64,000 bases of DNA from Heterobilharzia americana (GCA_944470555.2 OX104127.1:154891776-154955775); one strand, 5' to 3'; shown: positions 24,521 through 37,728, numbered from the stretch's first letter. Numbers and translations are program-made. The notes: a model not told the origin generated them from the sequence alone.

Positions 24521-26060
24521 AAAAGGCATTCCTCGGTAATCTGTAGTGTGGTGTTACAAATTCTGAAGGACGCAGTACACTAGTGCCTTACAGTTGTATA
24601 ATATTTACGCCTTGATTTCAGCTTCAAATCATGTCGTAGTAACCTGATAGATTACAAAAGCTGAGTATTAAAATAAAGTTTTATATTTCACATTCAATTT
24701 CTGGAAATTAATCGGAGTTTTCTTCAAGAAGATGTAATGCGATTCAATAAACATTTTAATACATAATCAATAAGTACCAAGTTGTCTTTACTACTTTTGT
24801 TTCACACATAATTTGCATTAAACTACAGCGGAAACTACCTGAAACAAATGACCATAGTACAAATAAATAAAATGGATAAATAAAGTAGAGATTAATTACA
24901 ATGTCATCAAAACATGTGAGCAATATCACATTGTAATTGCAGTGCAAACAGTTTTGACTGTACCTGATTATTAATTTGGCTTCATTTTGTATATTCTAAA
25001 TTGATATGTGAAATAATCTATGCCGAGACACAGAATTTCTTGTAGTAACAGTTAGTCATCATGTACAGATATGGCACTAAACAATAATTAATATTATATC
25101 ACCTTTGAAACAAGATTACTAAGCTCGAATCTCAGTTTCGTAACTCATTATATTGCGTTTTCGACCCTTAGAGTTTAGTAGCAACTTATCTTTCAAGCTT
25201 CTAAGTACTTATCACTTACGCGAACCTACATGATTAGACACTGACTTGATAAAACAGAACATACAGAATTTCTGGAGATATGATGATTTTTCAAATGAGA
25301 TAGACTTTCAGTTGGTTCTACATCCTTTCTGATACTTCGGGAACATTTTACAAATCAGTGTTACCAACTATTAGATGTATCAATGTATACAGCAGCACCT
25401 TTAATAGATGAAAAGTCCTGGATCTTAAAAGCTGATATTTTTTGTTTTCAATACCTATGTGTCGTGCATCTTTTGTTTAAAGTTTCTGATACAATTCTGA
25501 CTATTGATGTAACAGGAGTGCATACTTTGAGCACGTGTATGACACGAAAAACCAGTTTTTTTTGTTATTTTAAAGTTCAAATACCTAACCAAAAACTCAG
25601 TATTAAACTTAAGTAAAGCTTAATAAACCATATGTACTTATCAGACTTTAAGCTGATTATTTCATAAAACACTCTCATGATAATATTAGCAATTTGTCTA
25701 ACATAGTTAAGCAACATAAACTTTATCATGCACTGAAAAAGTAATCATATTCATCTGAAGCTAAAGTGCATTTGAAGAAATACTCTTTATTCAATATTGT
25801 ATATGAAGTATATTGCACTGTTAACTGGGCTTCGATTAACTATGGGTTTTACAGAAGAAAAGTGTACATGAAAGGACAAATATAATGAAAGTCAAAAGCT
25901 CTGAGCCACTGGGATTGTCATAAAATACAGACACACGCACACGAATTATGTCAAATATGTTAAGTGGCGAGCGATAAATCGTTGACTCTTCTACTTTAAT
26001 TTCTGATGGGTCTTCATTTTGGAACAGCTAGGGTGTTGAGAACATTATATGGCTGTTTCT
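24521..26060. other. Intergenic, nothing recognised
   Basis: AT-rich. Open frames at 24756-24947 and 25383-25616 show no domain. Confidence 0.35.
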
Positions 26061-26224
26061 GAATGACGTCAGTTATTGGAGTTAGCCACCATGATATCAA
26101 TTTTTTCGCTGGACATACTCAAATCTACTTCGAATATCATAATCTTAAAAGACTGAAATTTCAAATTATTGTGAAGACTGTGCATGCTACGATGACTGCA
26201 AGCCGGGAAAGGGTCATACCACTA

Positions 26225-26600
26225 CCTTGGCTAGTGGTAGAGCTTGCAAGTGTGAATGCTGCACTAAGAAAGAAACCCAGGATCTTTAGGTTCCATGGTC
26301 AACACGTTATTACTGGGCCACTGGGTCTAAATCCAAAGGTCCATATTTCCTACTCCTGTCAGTTCAAGACGTCCTGCGACCAACACACAATGCTGTCGTC
26401 CAGTATCTCTCTTCATATCGCACTTGGTTGGCTCAATGGTAGCATAACTCCCGCAGAGCTTAAAGCTCCTGAGTCCAATAATTGGTGGTAAGGGGTCATG
26501 GATGCACACTGATGAGGGATCCCTTACTAAGAAGGAACGGCTACTCAGTGATCCTAGGTTTCCAATTTTTCTCCTACTGACGGCACTCTACGATGAATAC
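26225..26600. mobile_element. SINE-B, opposed tRNA-like heads
   Basis: Plus-strand unit from about 26430: A-box-like TGGCTCAATGGTAGCATAAC, then the tail block ATGCACACTGATGAGG and the end TTTCTCCTACTGACGGCAC. A minus-strand tRNA-like head lies at about 26235-26330. The open frame at 26063-26491 runs across this repeat and is not a gene. Confidence 0.5.
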
Positions 26601-26915
26601 GAAAGTGAAATAAATAAATGAATCCCCAAAAATCTCCAAATTAAAAACTGAAAAAATGACATTCACACCTAAAACGTCCTCTAGTTGATACTGTTCAATT
26701 TGTGAACTGATAAAGCATAAAGAACTTAAATGAGAAAGGGGCTAAGCTAACTGTTCTACTTCAGGATAGTAACAACATATAAAATCATGATATAATTTCT
26801 TCAATCTACAGTAATTTGTAATACAAAAGTATAACCCAGATAGTACTTCCCGGAACTTGAGTCATCCGTATCTAAAATAAAAGAGCGAATAACGACGGAA
26901 TCACTACTGACACGC

Positions 26916-27830
26916 TTGTTAGCAGACTTCTCATATCAAAGCTAAACAATACTGAACTCTTCCAAACTATTAGTCACTCTGACTCTTGTAGAAGATAAAT
27001 AAGATGACACATCTTTTATGCGTGACAAAGATGTTGATTCAGACAGTGTTCTTCTGTCATTCAGTGACTCATCAAACCTTGAAGTTCACCCTAAAGAGTG
27101 AACCAGAATAAACTATTGCTTTTCTTGATATGCTTTTCACCAGACGTGATAATCGATTCCGTCAGAGATTTATTTACAGAAAAGCAACGTGATATGAACG
27201 ACTAACTAGTTGTTATAGTTGGGTGCCTGTCAGTAAGAAAAGAAATCTTACTCATTCTCACTGGTGTTCAATAAGAAATATCTGTAGTGAAGATTTTATT
27301 GATGCAGAGCTATCGTTCTTAAAAAGTGGGCATATCAGTGATGTTTACCCCTACCATTTCATTGACAAAAATATGGGGGAAAGAGATGCTGAACCGGTCA
27401 CTGATTCAGTTTCAATGAAAACATTGTTCTCCAACTCAGAATTCAAAGATGACCAAGCTTCAGATGTATTGAAGGATCTTCTACGTAAGTAACTCAGTCG
27501 ATAAGAACGTTCTTCACATCAAGATTTCAAGCGGCTTTTACCAGACGTAAATTATTCTCCGTTTGCGCGAAAGATAAGCTCCCTTGGCTGACCGCCTGTA
27601 TGTGCATATACAAGTTCATCTACTCATGTGGAGCAAAGTATATTGGCTGTAGTCAGAGAATGCTTTTTACACGTATATAGGAACATACACCAGCTTGGTT
27701 TTAGAAAGGTGAAGGGAAATCAGTTGGAAGTTCTACGTTGGAACACTTGACTGATTTTCATCACTCAACATACCCATGTAATGACTGAAATTATTCACCT
27801 AAACCTTATACTTTTCCTTCTTTTTCAACT
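26916..27830 (+). mobile_element. Penelope-like element relic (left arm)
   Basis: RT thumb region: IAFLDMLFTRRDNRFRQRFI, then YRKAT and WCSIRNICSEDFIDAELSFL ending YPYHFIDK. Next comes the GIY-YIG start KFIYSCGAKYIGCSQR near 27610 and EHTPAWF. Stops interrupt it. Motif order matches Penelope-like elements. Confidence 0.75.
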
Positions 27831-28777
27831 GCTTAAAACAGCGGAGGCCTTGTTTCTTCATGATTTGAATGTATAAAAACAAAAATATGTACACTCAACG
27901 TTTTTACCATGGCCATGACATTTTCCCACCCCCTAGGTTCCCTTCTCCCCTTTATTAAATTACTCTTTGTATTCTTACTTTATCACTATTATTTTTGCTA
28001 TAAACACCTTCACTTTGATTAGTTTCCGGTGTTATTTCACTTCATCGTCTTAAACTTTTCAGAACAATTGATTTCATCTTCTCCAACTTGTCTATTCATA
28101 TTACATAATACTTTATTGATCTAATACTCACCTCTTTGAACTAACCAATCTACTTTATTGTCATTCATACTTCAACTGATAATAATCGTGAGTACCTAGG
28201 TCAACACATTTTATTATTATCGTCATTGTGATATAGAGCTTAGTTTTCCTAACTGGTTATAGTTTCTCAAATATCATAAATATACGAATGTACAGCTGGA
28301 AAATAAATTCATTGGAAGAAGTCTCTTCGCTGAATATCTTGTTCTTAACATCTGAATTCATCAACAATGTGAGCAGTTTCAGCATTTCCGAAATACCTCT
28401 TTTGAGATGTGCGTTCAAATAGCAATTCATGCCACATATACATCCTCTTGATGCATAAGTTGACAGTGTTGGTGATAACAGATTAGTAAGAATATTGAAA
28501 CCTAGGGATTCCTCCTTTTTTGACACAAAACTTGGTATTTATTTCATTCTTACAGTCTGCTACGAAAATGTAGTTATTAGAAGTGACAGCTCAACATGTT
28601 CATAGTTACAACTGTTTTTAGGCACTATCGAGGCATCCGCATACGAGCCCATATGCCAATAGATGTCGAACAACTCGATCCAATAGAACAATGGAGAATT
28701 ACAAGTACATGAATAAGTAGTAATAACTACTACCCGTTGTATAAGAAGTGGGTATCGTTCCTCTGTGGCACTGCGGA
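26916..28777 (+). repeat. Left arm of large inverted repeat
   Basis: Pairs with 29421-31281 in reverse complement (coordinate sum 58197, then 58198 after one T-run length change near 28054). One mismatch was seen at 26923. It contains a Penelope RT/endonuclease relic, unassigned AT-rich sequence, an 89-codon frame and a SINE head. Confidence 0.95.
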
Positions 28778-28811
28778 TAATAACCTAGCGTTTAAAGTGA
28801 CACTTCTACGA
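28615..28811 (+). mobile_element. Sm-alpha head (left arm into loop)
   Basis: Head ATCGAGGCATCCGCATACGA to GGTATCGTTCCTCTGTGGCA, running about 34 bases past the arm end before RTE sequence. No ribozyme region. Its mirror is 29421-29575, which stops at the arm end. Confidence 0.7.
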
Positions 28812-29420
28812 CATACTGGCAAGTGAAACAGAATAGGTTGCAGGTGGGGGAGAAAGAGACCTGACAACATTATATCAAATAACCAGGTTACTATCTTTGA
28901 GGGAAGAGACCAAAACAGATGGAACCAATAAAAGATAGTGAAGGCAACTCAGTTACCAAAGAGGAAGAACAGAGTAAACGAAGGGCTGATCACTTCAAAA
29001 ATCTCTTGAATCGACCATCACCGGCGTCTGCAGCCCAGCCATGGAACTATCAGTGGACACAAATCCTCCGACAAAAGCAGAAGTGAAGTCCTGAATGTCA
29101 CAAAGTTACTGAATGCCAGTATGTCGTAGAAGTGTCTTTCGTCCTTCCGTGCAATCTTCTTCACTGCTTTGTTCAGTGTAGTGTTTTCTAGGTTGTGTTC
29201 AGTTCCTCTTTTCATTGTTCATCCCTACACTGCACTACACTACACTACACTACACTGCACTGCACTCGTTCATCTTCTGCTTCACCATCTTACTCTCCCT
29301 CCTCCATCAGATTCCATGTGCAGATCCGTGCACATCCATTCCTTGTCTTGTTTCCTATTCCTTCCTAACACCCTTATGCAGGTTTTCTTCCATGTCACTT
29401 TCACAGACTTCCAGTGTTCT
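28812..29420. mobile_element. RTE sequence in the loop, internally inverted
   Basis: Plus strand 28812-29117: RT-upstream region (HFYD, RDLTTLYQITRLLSL). Minus strand 29420-29118: the preceding segment ending VKKIARKDERHFYDILA. In the family these are contiguous on one strand, so one piece is flipped at a 23-bp inverted match (28810-28832 and 29112-29134). A pentamer-like CACTA/CTGCA run sits at 29228-29265. Confidence 0.7.
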
Positions 29421-31281
29421 TCCGCAGTGCCACAGAGGAACGATACCCACTTCTTATACAACGGGTAGTAGTTATTACTACTTATTCATGTACTTGTAAT
29501 TCTCCATTGTTCTATTGGATCGAGTTGTTCGACATCTATTGGCATATGGGCTCGTATGCGGATGCCTCGATAGTGCCTAAAAACAGTTGTAACTATGAAC
29601 ATGTTGAGCTGTCACTTCTAATAACTACATTTTCGTAGCAGACTGTAAGAATGAAATAAATACCAAGTTTTGTGTCAAAAAAGGAGGAATCCCTAGGTTT
29701 CAATATTCTTACTAATCTGTTATCACCAACACTGTCAACTTATGCATCAAGAGGATGTATATGTGGCATGAATTGCTATTTGAACGCACATCTCAAAAGA
29801 GGTATTTCGGAAATGCTGAAACTGCTCACATTGTTGATGAATTCAGATGTTAAGAACAAGATATTCAGCGAAGAGACTTCTTCCAATGAATTTATTTTCC
29901 AGCTGTACATTCGTATATTTATGATATTTGAGAAACTATAACCAGTTAGGAAAACTAAGCTCTATATCACAATGACGATAATAATAAAATGTGTTGACCT
30001 AGGTACTCACGATTATTATCAGTTGAAGTATGAATGACAATAAAGTAGATTGGTTAGTTCAAAGAGGTGAGTATTAGATCAATAAAGTATTATGTAATAT
30101 GAATAGACAAGTTGGAGAAGATGAAATCAATTGTTCTGAAAGTTTAAGACGATGAAGTGAAATAACACCGGAAACTAATCAAAGTGAAGGTGTTTATAGC
30201 AAAAATAATAGTGATAAAGTAAGAATACAAAGAGTAATTTAATAAAGGGGAGAAGGGAACCTAGGGGGTGGGAAAATGTCATGGCCATGGTAAAAACGTT
30301 GAGTGTACATATTTTTGTTTTTATACATTCAAATCATGAAGAAACAAGGCCTCCGCTGTTTTAAGCAGTTGAAAAAGAAGGAAAAGTATAAGGTTTAGGT
30401 GAATAATTTCAGTCATTACATGGGTATGTTGAGTGATGAAAATCAGTCAAGTGTTCCAACGTAGAACTTCCAACTGATTTCCCTTCACCTTTCTAAAACC
30501 AAGCTGGTGTATGTTCCTATATACGTGTAAAAAGCATTCTCTGACTACAGCCAATATACTTTGCTCCACATGAGTAGATGAACTTGTATATGCACATACA
30601 GGCGGTCAGCCAAGGGAGCTTATCTTTCGCGCAAACGGAGAATAATTTACGTCTGGTAAAAGCCGCTTGAAATCTTGATGTGAAGAACGTTCTTATCGAC
30701 TGAGTTACTTACGTAGAAGATCCTTCAATACATCTGAAGCTTGGTCATCTTTGAATTCTGAGTTGGAGAACAATGTTTTCATTGAAACTGAATCAGTGAC
30801 CGGTTCAGCATCTCTTTCCCCCATATTTTTGTCAATGAAATGGTAGGGGTAAACATCACTGATATGCCCACTTTTTAAGAACGATAGCTCTGCATCAATA
30901 AAATCTTCACTACAGATATTTCTTATTGAACACCAGTGAGAATGAGTAAGATTTCTTTTCTTACTGACAGGCACCCAACTATAACAACTAGTTAGTCGTT
31001 CATATCACGTTGCTTTTCTGTAAATAAATCTCTGACGGAATCGATTATCACGTCTGGTGAAAAGCATATCAAGAAAAGCAATAGTTTATTCTGGTTCACT
31101 CTTTAGGGTGAACTTCAAGGTTTGATGAGTCACTGAATGACAGAAGAACACTGTCTGAATCAACATCTTTGTCACGCATAAAAGATGTGTCATCTTATTT
31201 ATCTTCTACAAGAGTCAGAGTGACTAATAGTTTGGAAGAGTTCAGTATTGTTTAGCTTTGATATGAGAAGTCTTCTAACAA
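29421..31281 (-). repeat. Right arm of large inverted repeat
   Basis: Reverse complement of 26916-28777. The 89-codon frames at 27223-27492 and 30705-30974, and those at 28257-28526 and 29672-29941, are identical in translation. Confidence 0.95.
30367..31281 (-). mobile_element. Penelope-like element relic (right arm)
   Basis: Mirror copy of the relic in the left arm, with the same stops. Confidence 0.75.
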
Positions 31282-33265
31282 CCGTCTCATTAGGGACCCC
31301 ATCTCTATTATCTTTTTCTCTTAATAGATTTCATTATTGAAAATATATTTCGCGGTAAATATACATCTCAACAAATGCTCTTGCGATTAGCTGGCTGTTA
31401 TGCTACATCCCAAGTGTGTAGATCACTGTAGTCGTTTATGAGAACTATTTGTGTCAGTTGGCGGCCCATTTGTGATTATTTAAGTGACGTCTGTCGAAAA
31501 ATCACTTTATCTAAATTACTATTACTTTCATCAACTTTAAATGTTTCACTGATAGAAGTTAATTCTCTTCCTTGATAAGTGCTGCTATTTTAAAATGGTG
31601 ATGGTGCTTTTTTATGATGAATTAGGTTAAAAGTATATTGAGGAATAAGCTATCAAAGCGCTTCTATCAAAAGAATTAATACTCAATCTTTTCGAGCAAA
31701 GTTAATTTCAGAATAAAAGCTTTTTCTCAAGATCCATAAGATATGCAACCGTATCACGTCTTAGTGGTTAGTTGGAAGGTAAATGTTAATAAATACTTTC
31801 ATTATGCATAAGAATGAGAACTTTTCACTACTTTTATGTAAGTCAACGAGAATTGGCATTCCAAGATGAGGCAAATAGCATTTCTTTCATCTTGAAAACT
31901 TTACTGTGAAATATATGCTACTTATTAGTAGAGTGGTAAGGAATTCAAAACTTTCAGGCTTCGTTCTTTTCCATGACATTCGTAACAACATTTATGAGAT
32001 TGCATATAGGGGTTACTTGAGTATTTAAATGACACATAAAGACTCCCGAAAACCACGTGTAAACCCACTGGGTCATACAGTTTTCGATTGACTTCATCAT
32101 CAGTATAACTGTAATCTTCAAATGGAAAACGTGACTTTTGAACAATTTTTTCATTTTGATGCTGTTACTTTGTTTCATATAACCAATTTGGGCACCTAAT
32201 GAAAGTTGATTATTTCAATCCATTCACACTTATCACTGTAATTTTACTCACTTCAAAACCACCATCAAATATTTCAAACTTTAAATTTCTACAAAATAAC
32301 CAATTGTGTTACATTAAATGATCTATTTTATTCTCACGCTGTAAAACGTTTACGGTTATCAGTGAAAATACCAGTACTTTTACAAAATGACTATTTTACA
32401 ATTGTAACTAATGAGCGCCAAAAGCGACAGTTCTTTTCTACAGTCTCTAGCAATTAAATGCGTACACAGGTTATGTTTGCAAATTCATTCATCTTTCAGC
32501 TCCTAATTCATAATAATTTACTTTACTATATAGTGAGTCAAAGTAATTTACAACTGATCGCTCAGATGCGAAATTCCGAATGACTTAGACAGTCGTTAAT
32601 CTAGAGCATAACAATAAACTTTCTTATAGTATGTAGATAGAATTATTTACCCTCTACTGAAACTCATCTTTATTTTATAGCACCTTCCTAATCACACAGA
32701 AAGAAATATACAACTTACATTTAATTTTTGATACAGTCAGGGATGTACTTAGTTAGATAATGTCAACTGCAATGGTCAGTATCCATACATGAAATTAATA
32801 TCTCATCTCTATGCAAGCATATAACTATTATCAAAGTCATAAAAACGATATTCTTTCTGAGGTTTACTTCAGATTTTCAGACAACTTCTCGATGGAACGG
32901 CGACAGTATTTACACATTTGTTTTTTTGAAGTTTAATAACGAGTTGAGACTGTATCAAAGATAAATTTCTGTATCATAACATTCAACATAAAAACTGAAA
33001 TCTCAAGCAGTTTTAGTTGGTTTTAAAAGTTTTCTATGGTTTCATTAGATCTGCAGACCAACTGCGTAATAGTAAAATCAGTAAAACCATAAGCAAATAA
33101 ATCAGCTGGAACTATTTTCAAATTATATACGCAAAACAAATTTTCCAGCCGAATTATTCTCTGAAATTGATGATGGATAGTAACTAGTAATTGAATCTGG
33201 AACCCAAGATATGACACAGTATTTATTATCCTTCGCTTCAAAACTCTAGATCTTAAAGATATGAT
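31282..33265. other. Intergenic, nothing recognised
   Basis: AT-rich. The open frames at 31954-32178 and 33023-33241 have no domain. Confidence 0.35.
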
Positions 33266-33269
33266 AATA

Positions 33270-33375
33270 ATGATGGGTAGTGGCTAGCAGTGGAATCCAG
33301 GGTGAGCATTTCGTCCCATTTGGGACTCGTCAGCTGGATGCACCTGCCTCCCAGTGAGTGATGTCGTTCCCCCTA
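33270..33375 (-). mobile_element. Sm-alpha SINE tail with near-intact hammerhead
   Basis: Minus strand: CTGACGA, helix II GTCCC/GGGAC, GAAA, all fitting the consensus. The cleavage triplet ATC has become ACC, which should block self-cleavage. Confidence 0.7.
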
Positions 33376-33379
33376 GGCA

Positions 33380-35045
33380 ATAACACTTATGAATATGACC
33401 TTATTTAAATTTATTCCATAGATAACTAAGTAACTGAGTAAAAGATTAATTAAAATATCAAACAAGAATGTAAATTTCATTTAAAGTGCGAAGTTTTGCA
33501 ATAGGTTTGCTCCTAATTTGACACAAAATACTGGTGACAATATTTAAGACAGACTCATAGCAGATTTTAAAAGCACTCGACCTTACATGTGTTCTAAATT
33601 TCATTCATTTTGACCAGATTCAATTGGGAACTGCTGGAAAACTAAAGTTGCTAATTCTTGAGAAATGAAATAAAGGTTAAATGACAGACATTTTGTTTTT
33701 AGCAAAAACAATGATCTGTATTCATATACCTAGCCTGTATACTAATATACTAATTGGTAAGGCTGTGAAAATAGTCAGAAATAAGCGAAATGATAACCAC
33801 GAGCTTACCCTTCAAACTAAGGTACTAATTGAGGAAATAACTTTAAGGATACAAGGATATTTGACGTTTACAGTCTTGATATTTCAAAATAGGATGTGCA
33901 AATAAACAGAAAACTTTTCTATAGGATTATCATATTCTCATCGTGGCAAACATATTTATGGATAGCTTCTAACGGAGGGTCTATGAAACATCGATATGTG
34001 CATAAAACTGATAGTTTAAGAAAATATATGACTGTTTCACAGTACTAAAACCAGAATATGTTGTTAGAATCTCTGTACTAAGGAATTCAGTGATGATAAC
34101 ATTCGAATTCGCTCATGCATTCGAAATTGATGAAAGCAACTGAAGAATAAAGCGGAACCAAAACAGAAATTTCATCACTATTTTCCACTGGTTATCTTGA
34201 CATTTGTATCGTTACTCTGACTTAGAATAATCTCAACCTACATCAATAAAGTAGAGATGCTGAAATGTCCAAATAACGAGAGTGAAAATGTAACTAGTTA
34301 GACCGAAAATCTGAGGCAAGAAATCTGGTTAATGAAGAATATCCTACCTCATAACTAAATTTATCAACAAATTCATAAGAAATTATTGATAAATATAAAT
34401 AAGGTCACCACTACTACTACCATTGCTGCTGTTTATTCTTGGAATGATAATAATGACAACTATGTGAAGTAAGGAAGCAAAATCTTTACGGTAATGGAGA
34501 AGAAAGACAGCACTTGAGAAATCCTTCGAACTCACTTTGATGACAATGATGCTGGTTCTGTTAACTTACACTTCGTTTTATTTTCAGCAAATCACACTTA
34601 TTTTGTGTTAGAGAGATGCTATTTTTTTTACATATTTCTGTATACAAGTCACTGTCTCAAGATTTCTTCAGCAGTACATCTAAACTTCTTTGAGGTGACA
34701 TGTCATTTGGATTACTAGTCAAGCTGATATATCTCAATACCCACTTAATAGATGTGAGGTTAGTGAATATAAGCAGAATTCAAATGAAATTTATTTGTTA
34801 TCATACCAACGAATGAAGTAAATGAAACTTTTACGCTGAGTTCGAAACATTCAGTTTATTTGTTGACTTTTTGAAAACAAAAATAAGTCATCGACAATCC
34901 CGTTTATAGCTTAAGCACTTCTTTATAAAGTAAATGGTGTTAATAACGCTAGCCTAGAGATAAAACGCCCAAGAATAAACCTTAAAGTTCAAAAAATGGT
35001 AAATTCCACTGCTAGCTACTATGCATCATAACTACCGAACTAGAA
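33380..35045. other. Intergenic, nothing recognised
   Basis: AT-rich, no exon or known repeat seen. Confidence 0.35.
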
Positions 35046-35049
35046 CTAA

Positions 35050-35330
35050 AGTCAATAGCGAGGCATCCGCGCAGAAGCCTATATGGCAATGGGGATCGCT
35101 CAGTTCGATTCAGTCAACGATGTAAAATTATAAGCAATATCATAAACACTATACTCATAGTATAAAGAGTGGTTATCATGACCGAGTGACCTAGTGTTGG
35201 TTCGAGTCTTAGTGGGAACAACATCAATCACCGGAAGGCAGGTAAATTCAGCTGATGAGTCCAAAATAATACAAGACATGTGTCTTGGGGTCCACTGCTA
35301 CCCATCATCCATCGTTACTACCAAAACACT
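35050..35330 (+). mobile_element. Sm-alpha SINE
   Basis: Head GAGGCATCCGCGCAGAAGCC, B-box-like GGTTCGAGTC at 35197, and CTGATGA near 35250. The GAAA box and helix II are lost. Confidence 0.7.
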
Positions 35331-35904
35331 AAACGGTTATCATCATCATCGTAAGCTACAAATCTTTACTACTTCAGTTTTCGTTTCTCGGAATGATAAT
35401 GAAACTGAAACTCTACTCTTATTACAATGAGAAATGAGTAGGCCTATACACTGCATTGAGCATAAGGAATGAACTCCTTACTTTCTTATCCGTGAGAAAA
35501 AAGGAATGAAAAAAACATTTTTATACTAGCTCGTCACTTTTACTAAACGGTTATAATAATCTTGTGTTCTTACGGCTTGTCCTTTTATACTGGATACTTA
35601 AAGAACTGAATGGATTGACCACTTCTGGAATATAGGTTCTCCTCAGGGATGCGTTAAAGTTGACTTTGATTAAAGTTTCACTGCATTTATTAGTGACCAG
35701 TGGGGTGTATGTGGCAAATCTGCTCCAGAACAAAGGACATCAGATGGATGTAGATAATCTCGCTTTTGAGTTCTAATCCAGTTTCGCAAAAATAAACGTA
35801 TGGTTTTGGGATAGACACACAAAAAACTTTATGATTTCATTCTTGTATCGCCTTTTAATAGTTGGACTATATAGTTATTATTGTTTATTCATAGTTGTAC
35901 TTTT

Positions 35905-36100
35905 CTATTGATATACTGGGTAAAATTGCTTGACCTCTGTTAAAGGCAGATCTGTCATATGGATGCTTCGATACTGTTTCATCGCGTTGCAGTTTACCTT
36001 TTAGCTAGCAATGAAATCCAGAACGCTAGTTTCTTCCAGTTTAATACTCATCAGCCCGATGTACCCGCACTCGAGAGTAGTAGTATTCTCAGTGAGATTC
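35905..36100 (-). mobile_element. Sm-alpha-type SINE, variant subfamily
   Basis: Minus strand: CTGATGA and GAAAC retained but helix II degraded. The tail is followed by the variant head also present at 12130-12330. Confidence 0.6.
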
Positions 36101-36549
36101 GGAAAATGTTTTTACTTACTAACTTAAGCGATGGTAAACTTACATAATGAAATTTGCTTCTTCGTTATCTTTTCATGGTGTATAGAATATCTATACTTCC
36201 TTCGTGTACACTTGTTTAAAGTGCGTTGAAATTCTCCAAAAACTGGTCTTTTACTGGAAATGAATTTCAGAGAATACTTCTGAACTAATTACTTAGTAGA
36301 CAATCTTAACCTCTGGTTACTGGTGTTTACATATTCGGTAATGGTTCATAGTTCACGTGTTTTAAAAATCTCCGTAGATTATTAGGAAGAAGAATTTGAA
36401 CGAATAATTATCCTCAGTCACTTCCTCATCAGAATTTACAGTCAACACATTGTTTACGAACTTCATATTTTAACTTCACACTTGATGCATTTACTTGATC
36501 TCCATCGTTTCATCGATAAACACTTATTTATTACGTTAGTAGTTTTATG

Positions 36550-37440
36550 AACTTTTGTGTCGGTACTACTAAACGCTTTCAATCTTTGGCTGGAAGGCAT
36601 CAAGCGATTACGGGGTTTTGATCATAGGTATCTTTGTTACATTGCTCATGTTTGGCGGAATCACCATGTGGTCAGTGTTGAGGTCAGGCGAAGGGTTCTA
36701 GTCAAGACAGATAAGTCGATTGATGCTGTTGTGAACCGTAGTCGACTTAGATGACTTGAACGTGTATTGCACATGTAGCCTCATCGCCTACCTCGACATG
36801 ACATACTAGGGGAAGTTGGATTAGGTTGGAAGTGGGTTCAGGGTGGCCTGATCAAGACGTAGCACGAGTTCATGAAGTCCCTAACTGTTGGTCTGGTCGT
36901 GCGACGGAATGTAGACTGCCTGGCTGTGGTCTGTGAGACGATAGGAATCAGTGGTTGAGGACTCATTGGTGACTTCACTGAAAATCAGTCACAATGGCTC
37001 AGACATATTCACTCCGTGACATCTCATAAAGGCTGAATATTTGCACTAACCATTTTCTTCAGATTCGGAGATATCATGCGCCAGGCCCTAGAGTGGGACC
37101 CAAAGGGTTAACGACAAGTTGGTTGTCTGAGGGTGACATGGAGGAGATCGTGTGAGGAAGAAATGAAGGCTTCTGGGCATTCGTGGAGCCAGGTTCAAAA
37201 GACTGCAGATAAGACAGTGAAATAGTGACTTGCTACTGAAGTCCTGTGTTCTATTAGGAACTCAACTGACAAATAATAATAATCTTCAGATTGTTTATTC
37301 TCTCACAAAACTTCGTCTACTTTTATATCAGACTTTTTCTACCCACCTACTCTTTGCATACTATTGTGAAGTGTGGTAACTTGGACTGATGCACCTACGT
37401 GCGAGGTTCGAAGTTTACTTAGTCAGTCAGTCAGAATGAA
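36550..37440 (+). mobile_element. Second LINE family, C-terminal part and 3' UTR, interrupted
   Basis: Encodes RLRGFDHRYLCYIAHVWRNH and VEVRRRVLVKTDKSIDAVVN, then GLGWKWVQGG and the 3' UTR ending GTCAGTCAGTCAG. This is the schistosome LINE C-terminal module (DHR...W..H...VR). Stops are present. An RTE fragment (37066-37282) sits inside it. Confidence 0.75.
37066..37282 (+). mobile_element. RTE (SR2-like) 3' end, nested insertion
   Basis: The last 217 bases of the RTE family, ending in (AAT)n, within the 3' UTR of the second LINE family. The 10-bp repeat TCTTCAGATT flanks it at 37056-37065 and 37283-37292. Confidence 0.82.
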
Positions 37441-37712
37441 ATAGAGTACCCTCGAATGACTAATCAATGTGCAGATAAGAACTCTTCAATTCATTAAACC
37501 TACAGTTGGTTTTGTTCTACTTGTCTAAATTTTAGTTGTGCATACCAAAAAGCATGAGTGGACTATAAAGGGAGAGGTAAATTTGTATGTTCAGTGGACA
37601 ACATACCAATGAAATCTAACCCCTTACTACGGGAAATATGTTAGAGGCTTGTAACCAGAAGAAACCTTAGTGGTTTGCAGCACTTAATCCAAAGTAAGGA
37701 AAGCGAATGCAA

Positions 37713-37728
37713 CCACACACACACACAC
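37713..37728. repeat. (AC)n microsatellite
   Basis: Eight AC units. Confidence 0.9.

Noticed and set aside
26063..26491. 142-codon open frame
   Set aside because: It runs through SINE-B sequence in both orientations and has no domain.
28257..28526. 89-codon frame, identical at 29672-29941
   Set aside because: Conserved only because it lies in the palindrome arms; no domain, no splice or promoter context.
29228..29265. Short tandem repeat as a CRISPR or satellite array
   Set aside because: Only a few CACTA/CTGCA units, no spacers, inside RTE-derived sequence.
33283..33365. Active hammerhead in the 33-kb copy
   Set aside because: Core and helix II are intact but the cleavage triplet is ACC, not NUH.
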